This document shows, one piece after another, positions 29,389-38,026 of a stretch of DNA of 64,000 bases. Below the pieces are notes generated by a model. The model did not search any database. It was not told where the DNA came from and saw nothing but the letters and a program-made list of their open reading frames with translations. The DNA is from JABMQB01 sp963666575. Its GTDB lineage: Bacteria; Bacteroidota; Bacteroidia; Bacteroidales; Prolixibacteraceae. The stretch is from positions 62,001-126,000 of the forward strand of contig CAXXYG010000019.1 of assembly GCA_963666575.2 (NCBI GenBank), in the 5' to 3' direction. Both the position numbers and the translations under genes were made by a program. How positions within the stretch are numbered: the stretch's first letter is position 1; each line of letters starts with the position of its first letter.

Positions 29389-30042
29389 ATGCCAAAAATA
29401 ATACTGATTAAACGCAAAGAATGCCGTGTACTCACCTGGCAAGGAAAAATCCTGCTTTTTATTCTTTTAATTGCCTTTGTAATTTGTTTCGTAAAAACCC
29501 TTCCTCTGTTTTTAAGTGTTAATAAACCAATTGGAGGAAATATTCTTGTGCTCGATGGGCAAATGCCTGATTTTTCGGTTAAAGAAGCCATGCATATTTT
29601 TGATTCAGGAGGTTATGATTTAATTGTGACCACAGGAGGAAAGATTCAAACAGGTTATTTTATGACTGAGTTTAAAACCATGGCTGAATTTACAGCATCG
29701 ACATTTGTAAAAATGGGCTTCCCTGAAGAAAAAATTGCTGTTATTCCGGGAGGTGAATATAAGCGCGATCGGACGTACAATTCGGCCCTTTCACTAAAAT
29801 CATGGATTAAAGAAGAAAATAAAACGGTAACAAAAATAGATGTACTTGCTGTGGGGAGCCATGCCCGACGAAGTAGGCTGCTTTTTCGGAAAGCCATGAA
29901 AGACGAATTTTCTGTAGGCATTATTTCTGTGGAAGACCCAGCTTACAACCCTCGTAAATGGTGGACAACAAGTGTTGGAACCCGCACAATATTGAGCGAA
30001 ACAATTGCCTATTTTTATGTGTTATTCTTCTTTACCGATTAA
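29389..30042 (+). CDS. YdcF/SanA/ElyC family (DUF218-like) membrane protein
   Basis: One N-terminal membrane helix (about residues 17-37, ILLFILLIAFVICFVKTLPLF) and a YdcF-like domain: NILVLDGQMPD, GGYDLIVTTGGKIQTG, MGFPEEKIAVIPGGEY, RTYNSALSLKSWI, and VGSHARRSRLLFRKAM. Proteins of this family act in envelope or peptidoglycan metabolism and in undecaprenyl-phosphate-linked processes in E. coli (ElyC); a related role beside an EPS locus is plausible. It is the only plus-strand gene in the cluster, and its last 21 bp overlap the 3' end of the convergent GT2 gene. ATG 29389. Confidence 0.82.
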   Translation: MPKIILIKRKECRVLTWQGKILLFILLIAFVICFVKTLPLFLSVNKPIGGNILVLDGQMPDFSVKEAMHIFDSGGYDLIVTTGGKIQTGYFMTEFKTMAEFTASTFVKMGFPEEKIAVIPGGEYKRDRTYNSALSLKSWIKEENKTVTKIDVLAVGSHARRSRLLFRKAMKDEFSVGIISVEDPAYNPRKWWTTSVGTRTILSETIAYFYVLFFFTD

Positions 30043-31257
30043 ATCAGTTGATTTAATTTCGACACCATGAGCTGTGTGAATAAATTTTTTATTTGCTCCC
30101 TTTAACTTAAAAAGGGAAAGGAACATCAGGAAAAAAGCTTTTGGAAGTTTTAAAACAGCCGCCAGGGTTTTTAAATTGTAAAAACGACGTGGGATTGCCA
30201 AAACAAATGCCACATACACGAGAAGAATAATATTAAGCCAATTGCTAAAGCTAATGGCTAACATCACATCAATTGACGGTACCAGATTTACCAGTCCATA
30301 AAAAATGGTTAAAATGGTTACCAATCCTAAAAGTAAAATCCTTGGAGGAGAAACCATCTGGTAGACCTTATCAAAAAAGTCGACATTCCCCCTGAGGAAA
30401 AGTTCTTTTAACCCGGAAAAAAAATAACGCCTGAAATAAATAAATTGAGCCGAAAGCCACCGTTTACGTTGAGTAGCAAAAACATCGGCTTTTTGTACTT
30501 TTTCATCAAGAACCAAAGCAAAATGCAGGTATTCAATGGTATTGCGGTCGCGTAATAATTTTAATTCAAGCTCTTTATCAAAACCACCAACAGCCTTTAC
30601 ATTAGCCATTGTATCTTTAAAAAAGGCATACTCAAATGCCATTCCTGAGCCAATTAATGCCGATGACAAACCTAGTTTCCGGTGGCCTTTCCTAAATATG
30701 TGATTGTTTACTTCCTCACTTATGGCATCCAATATTGCAAAAGCAGTATTCGTATTTTTAGCTACCCTGTGGCCTTGAACAACCTTAAAACCACTATCAA
30801 AAGCAAGATTTACTTTTTCGATAAAATCAGGTTTCATCATATTATCAGCATCCAAAACCAGAGCAACATCATAGTCATCGCCAATTGTTTCCATTGCTTT
30901 GTTTAAAGCTTTTGATTTGGTGCTTTTTTCAAAGGAAACCTCAACAAGTTTAACCGGAATTGTTTTGAGCTGTTTAATAGTTTCGGGCAAAAACGAATCG
31001 GCAATAATGACCACATCAAACAGTTCCTTTGGATAGTTTTGATTTAAAGCATCAGTTGCAACATCTACAATAACTGCATCCTCTTTATAACCCGGTATCA
31101 TCACCGCAAATTTTCGTTGTTTTTTGGGAGTCCCCTCCCTTTTCTTTTCAGGGAAAACTCCCATAAAAGAAAATACAAATACATAAACTGCAGCAAATCC
31201 AAAATAAATAACAAGCAGGTATTCAATTATATGTATTATAAATTTTGCTATTTCCAT
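30022..31257 (-). CDS. Membrane glycosyltransferase family 2 (cellulose-synthase-like), EPS cluster
   Basis: N-terminal membrane helix, GT-A domain with AVMIPGYKEDAVIVD, VLDADN (DxD), SGMAFEYAFF, GGFDKELELKLL (catalytic acid-type motif) and QRKRW (QxxRW), then three or more C-terminal helices (ILLLGLVTILTIFYGLVNL; NIILLVYVAFVLAI). The full D, DxD, D/E, QxxRW set points to an active, possibly processive beta-glycosyltransferase. ATG 31257 abuts the upstream stop (TAA/ATG). The 3' end overlaps the opposite-strand YdcF-like gene. Confidence 0.9.
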   Translation of the reverse strand: MEIAKFIIHIIEYLLVIYFGFAAVYVFVFSFMGVFPEKKREGTPKKQRKFAVMIPGYKEDAVIVDVATDALNQNYPKELFDVVIIADSFLPETIKQLKTIPVKLVEVSFEKSTKSKALNKAMETIGDDYDVALVLDADNMMKPDFIEKVNLAFDSGFKVVQGHRVAKNTNTAFAILDAISEEVNNHIFRKGHRKLGLSSALIGSGMAFEYAFFKDTMANVKAVGGFDKELELKLLRDRNTIEYLHFALVLDEKVQKADVFATQRKRWLSAQFIYFRRYFFSGLKELFLRGNVDFFDKVYQMVSPPRILLLGLVTILTIFYGLVNLVPSIDVMLAISFSNWLNIILLVYVAFVLAIPRRFYNLKTLAAVLKLPKAFFLMFLSLFKLKGANKKFIHTAHGVEIKSTDLIGKEE

Positions 31258-32208
31258 TTAATTATTTTTTAGTTGATGGTTTTTATGTATTGATTTAAAA
31301 TGTACACAATTCCATCCTAAAGCTCGTAGGTAAGCTCCAAAATGTTTAAAATTAAAATTTATCAAAAATAATAGCAGATTTTTTGGAGCAGCAGCAAATA
31401 TTTGGAACAAAACACTTATAATTAAATATTTGCCTTTGTAATTCCGTCGGGTGAATACCAGCCGATTCCGCGTAATATAATAGGTTTTAAATGGGCTGTT
31501 TTTCCCAGTCGATACCGATTCTTTATGAAGAATATATGAAGCCGGTTCGTAGAAAATTTTATATCCGGCACGTTTTACCATTTGTACCCAATCCTGTTCT
31601 TCGTAGTATAGAAAATAAATTTCAGGCATTAAACCTGCTTTTTTAACTACCGACCGGGGAACCATCATGGCTGCACCGTGAATCGATTCTGTTTCTTCAG
31701 GATTGTCATAATCAGGGCCATCGGGCTGATGATAACCTATGGAATGATTACGAATAGTATAAGGATTCATTTTAGTATATCCGGCATATTGAATCAATGA
31801 TGTGTCCCAGTGGAACTTTATTTTTGGGCTTACCATTCCAATGGATGGATTTTCTTGTAGCCGCTTAACAAGAGGTTCAATAATATTTTCAGGAACAATG
31901 GTATCGTTATTAATAAAAAAGAGGTACTCCCCTTTTGATGCTTTAATTCCCAGGTTATTGCCGCCTGCAAATCCCAGGTTCTTGGGACTTTTAATAAGTT
32001 GAATTTCAGGGAATTCTTCTTTTATTCTGTCAGGTTTTTCAGTGGGCGATGCATTGTCAACAACAATAATTTCAACCGAAGTATAACTTAATTTCCGCAG
32101 TGACTTTAATAAATCGATGGTTACATCAACTTGATTAAAATTTATTGTAATTATTGATACAAGTGGCCTATTATATACTTGTTCCTCCATAATATTCGAA
32201 CTTCCCAT
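31258..32208 (-). CDS. Glycosyltransferase family 2 (rhamnosyltransferase WbbL-like), EPS cluster
   Basis: Soluble GT2 without the synthase helices. VSIITINFNQVDVTIDLLKSL, VVDNASPTEKPDR, NLGFAGGNNLGIKAS, FFINNDT (DxD position), GAAMMVPRSVVKKAG and YEEQDWVQMVKRAGYK are the WbbL/RfbF-type motifs. An internal ATG at 32190 is an alternative start; I keep 32208. Likely a non-processive inverting transferase acting early on the lipid-linked repeat unit. Confidence 0.9.
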   Translation of the reverse strand: MGSSNIMEEQVYNRPLVSIITINFNQVDVTIDLLKSLRKLSYTSVEIIVVDNASPTEKPDRIKEEFPEIQLIKSPKNLGFAGGNNLGIKASKGEYLFFINNDTIVPENIIEPLVKRLQENPSIGMVSPKIKFHWDTSLIQYAGYTKMNPYTIRNHSIGYHQPDGPDYDNPEETESIHGAAMMVPRSVVKKAGLMPEIYFLYYEEQDWVQMVKRAGYKIFYEPASYILHKESVSTGKNSPFKTYYITRNRLVFTRRNYKGKYLIISVLFQIFAAAPKNLLLFLINFNFKHFGAYLRALGWNCVHFKSIHKNHQLKNN

Positions 32209-32216
32209 TAATACGA

Positions 32217-33701
32217 TTACACAATTACCTTCATTTTGGTTTCCTCAACTTTAGCTTTTTCATTTAATGCTTCGTTATCCAGCTTTTCGGCTAAAAATAA
32301 ATAAGCCATGCTTGAATAAATTAAAAGTCCGGTAGGTATTTGCCCCAATACTCCATTGCCATAGGAGGCAACCATAATCCCAAAATAACCGGCTGCCAAG
32401 GCGCTTAACTGGGCTTTTATCCAATCGTCACGTACTTTAAACATAATTTTATACGAACTTTTAATCAGAATATAAAACAAAATAAAGAGGTGTAGCATAA
32501 GCCCAATCACGCCATTTTCGGCCCAGATAGCCACATACCAGCTGTCGGTTGCGGTGTTTGCCAAAAAAGTATTTGGAGAAAACCGCTGTCCCCAGTTTCC
32601 TGCCGAGCCTAACCCTCCACCAAACGGCCGTGTGGCTAAATATGTTTTGAGTTTTCGTTGATTTTCGAGACGAACAAGTAACGATGCATCGTTCGGATCA
32701 AATGCTGTGCGCATCCGCCGAATATTGTAGTTTCCATTTCCGATACTGGTGTATTTAAAAAATATAAAAACAGCCAAACCAGCCATCAAACCAAGCACCA
32801 TTATTTTGATATTTTTCCGAAGAATAACGTACAAAGCCACTCCCATAACAGGGACAGCAATGGCACCTCTTGTCCCGGAAATCATCAATCCGTAAATTCC
32901 AAATAAGGCTGTTATTGCATAAAATATACGTAGTTTTAAGTTGTCTTTTTTATTAAGAGCAAGAATTCCAAACACAACTCCTGTTTGCCCTTGCGAAGCC
33001 CCAAATTGCCCGGCATCCGAATAAAATGAGAATACTCTGAGTTTGCCAAAAAGAATATGTGTCACTGCACCACCACTATCTAACCATTTCTGTTCAAAGG
33101 GGTCAACACCGAAAGTCATTTGCATTATTCCTTTTAGAGTACCAAGGATTGAAAAAACCGCCCAAATCATCAGAAAAACATGCATGTCTTTTTTCTTGCC
33201 AAAAAGGATAAAAATAAGTGGAATAATCAGCAACATATAAAAAGCCACTCCACGCATGGCATAAAACCATGCGACTCGACTCACCGCTTCGGGATTTACT
33301 AATTGAAATAATGCATAACCGTACCAGATAGCCGCCAAAAGAGTTAAATCAGATTTTGCATTTATCCATTTTATTTTTGTGCGGAACGATTGTAAAAACA
33401 GTGCCAGGTAAGTCAAAACTAATATTCCATCGATTGATAATCCCCAAGGGGCAGGCACGTACCTGTTAATTCCAAGTGCCGTAAAATTAAGTACAAAAAT
33501 GGCTAACAATCCTACCCGCGGGTACAAAAAAACAACCGAAAGGAATGAAATAACCATGGGCAAAACTATTATTCCAAGCCCGGCAATTAAGCCTATTTTG
33601 GCAGTTACCCATGCACAAACAACCACAATCAACATCAATAATACAATGTACTCTGGTTTTTTTAATAATTCTGCACCTCGAATTTTTTTAAAATGCTCCA
33701 T
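32217..33701 (-). CDS. O-antigen polymerase/ligase-like membrane protein (Wzy/WaaL type)
   Basis: About twelve predicted membrane helices over 494 aa, with a large periplasmic-type loop at roughly residues 320-390 containing RRMRTAFDPNDASLLVRLEN, then RPFGGGLGSAGNWGQRF and TATDSWYVAIWAENGVIGL, the Wzy_C pattern of polymerases and ligases. Within an operon with flippase, co-polymerase and priming transferase, polymerisation of repeat units is the likely job. ATG 33701, one base after the flippase stop. Confidence 0.88.
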   Translation of the reverse strand: MEHFKKIRGAELLKKPEYIVLLMLIVVVCAWVTAKIGLIAGLGIIVLPMVISFLSVVFLYPRVGLLAIFVLNFTALGINRYVPAPWGLSIDGILVLTYLALFLQSFRTKIKWINAKSDLTLLAAIWYGYALFQLVNPEAVSRVAWFYAMRGVAFYMLLIIPLIFILFGKKKDMHVFLMIWAVFSILGTLKGIMQMTFGVDPFEQKWLDSGGAVTHILFGKLRVFSFYSDAGQFGASQGQTGVVFGILALNKKDNLKLRIFYAITALFGIYGLMISGTRGAIAVPVMGVALYVILRKNIKIMVLGLMAGLAVFIFFKYTSIGNGNYNIRRMRTAFDPNDASLLVRLENQRKLKTYLATRPFGGGLGSAGNWGQRFSPNTFLANTATDSWYVAIWAENGVIGLMLHLFILFYILIKSSYKIMFKVRDDWIKAQLSALAAGYFGIMVASYGNGVLGQIPTGLLIYSSMAYLFLAEKLDNEALNEKAKVEETKMKVIV

Positions 33702-33702
33702 A

Positions 33703-35049
33703 TCAATTATGGATAATCTTTTTAATATTTTTAAAAAATTGGATACCTTCAGTAAATACAGGTAAAACCTTAATTTGAATTGCTTTTATCAAATAAAAAT
33801 TCCCCATCCAAATGCCAATAATGGTAAACACAACAGTTACAATAGCAACCACTTCGAGCGATTGAAAAACAAAAACTCCAACAATATCGCCAATAATATT
33901 TGCTACAGCCATTACAATAACTTTGTACAAATTCAGGCGGGGTTTATTGATGCTATCAAGTGCCACTCCTGTAAACCGGTCGTAGGGTAAAAAGAGGGTG
34001 TAAAGCGTAAATATTCGAAAAATAGTAGTTAGCAAAGGTAACGAATCACTGTATCCTTGTCCTCCTAAAAACAAAACAAGTTGTTCTGCAAAAACAAATC
34101 CAATAATTGAAACAGGAATAAACAAAATAGTAATCACACCCGTGTAACTATAAAATATTTTACGTAATCCTTCGAGGTTATTATTTTTACTGAGTTGTGC
34201 CATTTTAGGGTAAGCAGTCATTGTAAATGCCCGAAGCGGTATACCCAGCAAATCGGTCAATTTTAAAGGTATAGCATACAAGGCAATTCCTGCTGAACCT
34301 AACACGGGGCTTAATCCGATAATAAATGTATCGGCACTTTTTAACAGCGACGATCCAATTAATGTGCCCATCGAATATTTCCCAAAATCAAGAAGTTCCT
34401 TAATCGTATTTGATGTTGCTTTCTTCAAATAAACCAAGCCATCCCATTTATAAATCATACAATAAATACTAGCTAAAAGGTTGGCCCCAAGATGTACCAC
34501 TATTATCTCATTTAATCCCCAGTGAAGAAAAAACAAATTGACAGTTAAAAAAGCAACAAAAACCACCAAATTAACGGACTGAACTTTTAACATTAACAAA
34601 AACTTCTGATCGGCCTGAAACAACGATAACGCATTGTTCCAACTTAAATTAACAAGTGCTAACAGAGGATACCATTTTAAAAAAAGCAGGTATCCATTAC
34701 TGATGTTTACCCCGGACTTGCTTACTATAAATGCGATGGGCCAGCATACAATAGCTATAAATCCTAATAAATAGAGGTTAATTTTAAAACTGGCACCGAG
34801 GTAAGCTTTTTTGTTTTCGTCAGAAGCACCCGACATAAACCGGACAACAGCAGTACGAGTTAAACCAAACCTCAACAGGTCTAAAAATGAAGCGAGGGTT
34901 ACATACAACACCCAATCGCCAAAAAGGATTTTATCGAGTGAACGGATTAACAGCAAAAAACTTAATAATCCTAAAAAGGCAGATGAAACATTGCTTAACA
35001 ATGAAGCAATGTTTTTTTCATAAATAACCTTTTTGATTATAGCGATCAT
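33703..35049 (-). CDS. Wzx-like polysaccharide flippase (MOP superfamily)
   Basis: 448 aa with roughly twelve to fourteen membrane helices. N-terminus NIASLLSNVSSAFLGLLSFLLLIRSLDKILFGDW matches the start of oligosaccharide flippases, followed by DLLRFGLTRTAVVRFMSG and YPKMAQLSKNNN. It would move lipid-linked repeat units across the inner membrane. The start ATG overlaps the stop of the co-polymerase gene (ATGA). Confidence 0.88.
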   Translation of the reverse strand: MIAIIKKVIYEKNIASLLSNVSSAFLGLLSFLLLIRSLDKILFGDWVLYVTLASFLDLLRFGLTRTAVVRFMSGASDENKKAYLGASFKINLYLLGFIAIVCWPIAFIVSKSGVNISNGYLLFLKWYPLLALVNLSWNNALSLFQADQKFLLMLKVQSVNLVVFVAFLTVNLFFLHWGLNEIIVVHLGANLLASIYCMIYKWDGLVYLKKATSNTIKELLDFGKYSMGTLIGSSLLKSADTFIIGLSPVLGSAGIALYAIPLKLTDLLGIPLRAFTMTAYPKMAQLSKNNNLEGLRKIFYSYTGVITILFIPVSIIGFVFAEQLVLFLGGQGYSDSLPLLTTIFRIFTLYTLFLPYDRFTGVALDSINKPRLNLYKVIVMAVANIIGDIVGVFVFQSLEVVAIVTVVFTIIGIWMGNFYLIKAIQIKVLPVFTEGIQFFKNIKKIIHN

Positions 35050-37283
35050 GAGGCCACTTTATTTTTAGAATAAAAACGTAATCGGATAATATTTTTTAAA
35101 ATCCGGCGGAACATAGACCTTTTACGCGGTAAATCGCCAATAATTGTCTCCATTTCCTGAAGTTCAACACCATTAAGAATGATAGCAGGTTCAGGACCTT
35201 TTACAATTGAAGTGAATGTTTTTATTACATTTTTATCGGCAGCTGACCATGGACGATTGGCACGGGTAACCAGATAAATATGCTCCGATTTATTGAATAA
35301 TTTAACTGGAAAAGCATGGTTCAGCAAATCGGGGACCTCCAGAAAAATAAAATTGTAAGCTGCCAGTTTCTCAGTTGACAACTCAGGAACTAATTCTTCC
35401 AAACTAGTGACTCTGTAAAACTTTTCGGTAATAGAATAATGAACCACATCAACTTCGGGACTTTTAACCTCCAAGTTTTCAGAATTTGAAAGTAATAATA
35501 CTTTATAGTCAAGAGGTATCAAACGGTCTGAAACCAATGTACAAAGGAAACTTTTACCCTCCTCTTTTTGTGTTGAAATAAAAATATTCAGGGCCGGATT
35601 GTTTGATTCATTACCAGTAAATTCATTTGAAAAAACAACGTGCCGCACAATGGCATCGGTTGCTTTGTCAATGATATAATCGTTGTCAACTTTCTTATTC
35701 GAAGTTTCAATCCTGGGGAAAATCCCTGCTACTTTTAAACCAATTTTATCCTCAACTCCCCTTGCATTTTTAATATTAACATCTAAAAATTCCAATAAAA
35801 GAATAAAAAAGGCTACCAGAACAAATCCCATTATTCCGGCAATAGCCACCAATATTTTCCGTTTACTGGCTTCGGGCATAATAGGGAAATAGGGAATATC
35901 AATCATTTTCAAATTCGAAGTTAATTCAATGTTTTGCTGCTTTAATTTTGCCAAAGCCAAACTATGTAATAATGATAGATACTCCTTTTCTGCCACGTCA
36001 ATTTTTCGCTCTAACCGTTTCATAGTTGCTCCCAGCGGTGCAAATAAGGTATATAATTCGCGAAATTCAATCCGTTTTTGCTCAAGCACCAACAACTGGG
36101 CTTTTGTACCTTCGTACTCGATAATATTTTTCAACCAATCTTCAAGAATCGAATTTGTTGACAACCCATCAATATCATTATCAACCCAATAAAGGGTATC
36201 CATTGCCTGGCGTAGGTCATTATTCAAACGTTCGGCTTCAAGTTGTAGTTCAGCCAATTCTTTACCAGCAACAACTGTTGCAACCGAATCTAAACCCAAA
36301 TTCAGGCTTTTCATTGCAATTTTAATGTTAACGGCTGATATTTTATTTCTGGCTTCCAAAACACCTTCGCTGGCTACACGCAATTTTTGCCGCGAACTCA
36401 TTTTCGATTCCAAAATTTGTGAAACCGATTTTGTCGCTTCATGCCGCATTTGAACACCCTGATATTCCATCTCAAAATGCTCTTTCTGAGAAGCAATGTG
36501 TTTTGTTTGTTCGTAATAATTAATAATATTATTTGAACGGTTAAAATCAAGCAGCTCATCCTCGGCTTCGGTTAACCGTTTATTCGACAAAGCCAACTGC
36601 TCGTTAAAATACTTAACAACTGCATCCGATTGATTTACTTTCATTTCGGCGTATAAACGCACAAATACATTCGACAGTATTAATAACGTATTCTGGCAAA
36701 TTCCTGCATCGTCTGATTCATACGATATTTCGACAAGGTCGCTATTAGAAATCCGACGGACAGTAATTTTACTTAATATTTTTTCGGCACTATAATCGGC
36801 GTGTTTTAGGTTAATTAACTTGTACACAAAATTTTGATGCCCCGATTCTTTTGCCATCCGGAAATTTGTAAGAGTTTTCTGATAATCGCCTTTAACAACC
36901 AGCTTTTTAATACTGTCGGGGACTATCTCCATAAGGCTTTGATATTTTTGGGGAGAAATAATTTTAGAATCCGGAATTTCTAAAAGCATGTGTTGGGTAA
37001 ACAATTCCAATCCTACATTTTCAATTGTATTTCGGGCTTTTACAATATTTATTAGGTTATCAAATGCGGTGTTGGTGGCGAAAAAATCGAAGCGTTGATT
37101 CTCTAATACCTCGATTGATGACCCGGAAGCAATTCCAGTATAAATTTTTGTTTTTGATGTAAATTTCTGAGGCTGGCCTTTTGTAAAGTAAAAAACCAAA
37201 ACTGCCAAAATAATTGGTACTGCTATAAGTAGGGCGATATGCCTTAAAAATAATCGTATAAAAAATAACAGATTAAAATTCAC
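35046..37283 (-). CDS. Wzz/Wzc-type polysaccharide co-polymerase with degenerate kinase domain
   Basis: Controls chain length and couples polymerisation to export. Helix 1 about residues 15-34; Wzz domain; long coiled-coil periplasmic part (about 230-450, NKRLTEAEDELLDFNRSNNI and on); helix 2 about 478-500; cytoplasmic BY-kinase-like domain from about 510. The Walker A remnant is STQKEEGKS, but the Walker A' segment reads YKVLLLSNSENL with no Asp, the Walker B region is FIFLEVPDLL, and there is no C-terminal tyrosine cluster (ends RFYSKNKVAS). It therefore looks like a kinase-dead co-polymerase. GTG start; no ATG in the first 40 residues. Confidence 0.85.
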   Translation of the reverse strand: MNFNLLFFIRLFLRHIALLIAVPIILAVLVFYFTKGQPQKFTSKTKIYTGIASGSSIEVLENQRFDFFATNTAFDNLINIVKARNTIENVGLELFTQHMLLEIPDSKIISPQKYQSLMEIVPDSIKKLVVKGDYQKTLTNFRMAKESGHQNFVYKLINLKHADYSAEKILSKITVRRISNSDLVEISYESDDAGICQNTLLILSNVFVRLYAEMKVNQSDAVVKYFNEQLALSNKRLTEAEDELLDFNRSNNIINYYEQTKHIASQKEHFEMEYQGVQMRHEATKSVSQILESKMSSRQKLRVASEGVLEARNKISAVNIKIAMKSLNLGLDSVATVVAGKELAELQLEAERLNNDLRQAMDTLYWVDNDIDGLSTNSILEDWLKNIIEYEGTKAQLLVLEQKRIEFRELYTLFAPLGATMKRLERKIDVAEKEYLSLLHSLALAKLKQQNIELTSNLKMIDIPYFPIMPEASKRKILVAIAGIMGFVLVAFFILLLEFLDVNIKNARGVEDKIGLKVAGIFPRIETSNKKVDNDYIIDKATDAIVRHVVFSNEFTGNESNNPALNIFISTQKEEGKSFLCTLVSDRLIPLDYKVLLLSNSENLEVKSPEVDVVHYSITEKFYRVTSLEELVPELSTEKLAAYNFIFLEVPDLLNHAFPVKLFNKSEHIYLVTRANRPWSAADKNVIKTFTSIVKGPEPAIILNGVELQEMETIIGDLPRKRSMFRRILKNIIRLRFYSKNKVAS

Positions 37284-37285
37284 AA

Positions 37286-38026
37286 TTAGTGTTTTAAATT
37301 TATACCAACAGTCTCCTGCAAAACCAAATATGCCAATTGAAAAGCAGATTTATTTGATTCAAAATTTTCAATTCCCCTGGCAAGCATCTCCCTTAATCGT
37401 GCTAATTCAGCAATATTTATTTTCCCATTCAAAAAATCCTTCTCGGCACGTAACACCTGAACCTTAAATGAGGTAACATTAGCATTATTTACAATCATAA
37501 GCCGGTGCGATTTTAAAACATTATTATACTGGACAATTACCAGTTGCCGTAATTCTTTTATGGCTGCTTCGTGCTGATATACTGCTTTTTGAGTTTCTGA
37601 TTTGGCAATATTTATCCGATTTTTGCGGTCGGCAATTTTCGATAATGGAATACGTAATGAAACTCCAACAGAATAACGTGTTTGTTCGGTTGTTGAAGCG
37701 GCTAAATCCTGAGTCCCCAAATCTTCTTTTAGTATCAGGTTATCAAACAGCCCATACCTGGCATCGGTTTCAAACGCCAGATGTTCCATCCAGTCCCGTT
37801 TTTCAGAAACAACTTTTAATTTATTTATAATAATATCGGCATCGTAAAACCTGAGCAATGGAGAATTTTGTTCAGCAAAAAACATGAGTGAATCAAGTGT
37901 TGGTAGTTCTTTACTAAAGTCATTTTCTCGGAGACTTTTAGTAATAACATCTTCCTGCAATTGTGCTTTTGCAATTCCTGAAAAAAACAGAAAAGTGAAT
38001 ACAAAAAAAAGTTGTTTAAATACCAT
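37286..38026 (-). CDS. Half-length TolC-family outer-membrane efflux-like protein, EPS cluster
   Basis: I start at ATG 38026 (MVFKQLFFVFTFLFFSGIAKAQ signal peptide), which overlaps the stop of the sugar transferase by one base, not the TTG 21 codons upstream. 246 aa with one OEP-like unit: LDSLMFFAEQNSPLLRFYDADI, membrane-strand-like YSVGVSLRIPLS, then a long helical stretch (KSETQKAVYQHEAAIKELRQ; LRAEKDFLNGKINIAELARL). TolC monomers normally carry two such repeats (over 400 aa). In this operon it sits where the Wza-type OPX exporter is expected, directly upstream of the co-polymerase, and no SLBB/Poly_export gene is present, so a part in polymer export is inferred. Confidence 0.75.
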   Translation of the reverse strand: MVFKQLFFVFTFLFFSGIAKAQLQEDVITKSLRENDFSKELPTLDSLMFFAEQNSPLLRFYDADIIINKLKVVSEKRDWMEHLAFETDARYGLFDNLILKEDLGTQDLAASTTEQTRYSVGVSLRIPLSKIADRKNRINIAKSETQKAVYQHEAAIKELRQLVIVQYNNVLKSHRLMIVNNANVTSFKVQVLRAEKDFLNGKINIAELARLREMLARGIENFESNKSAFQLAYLVLQETVGINLKH

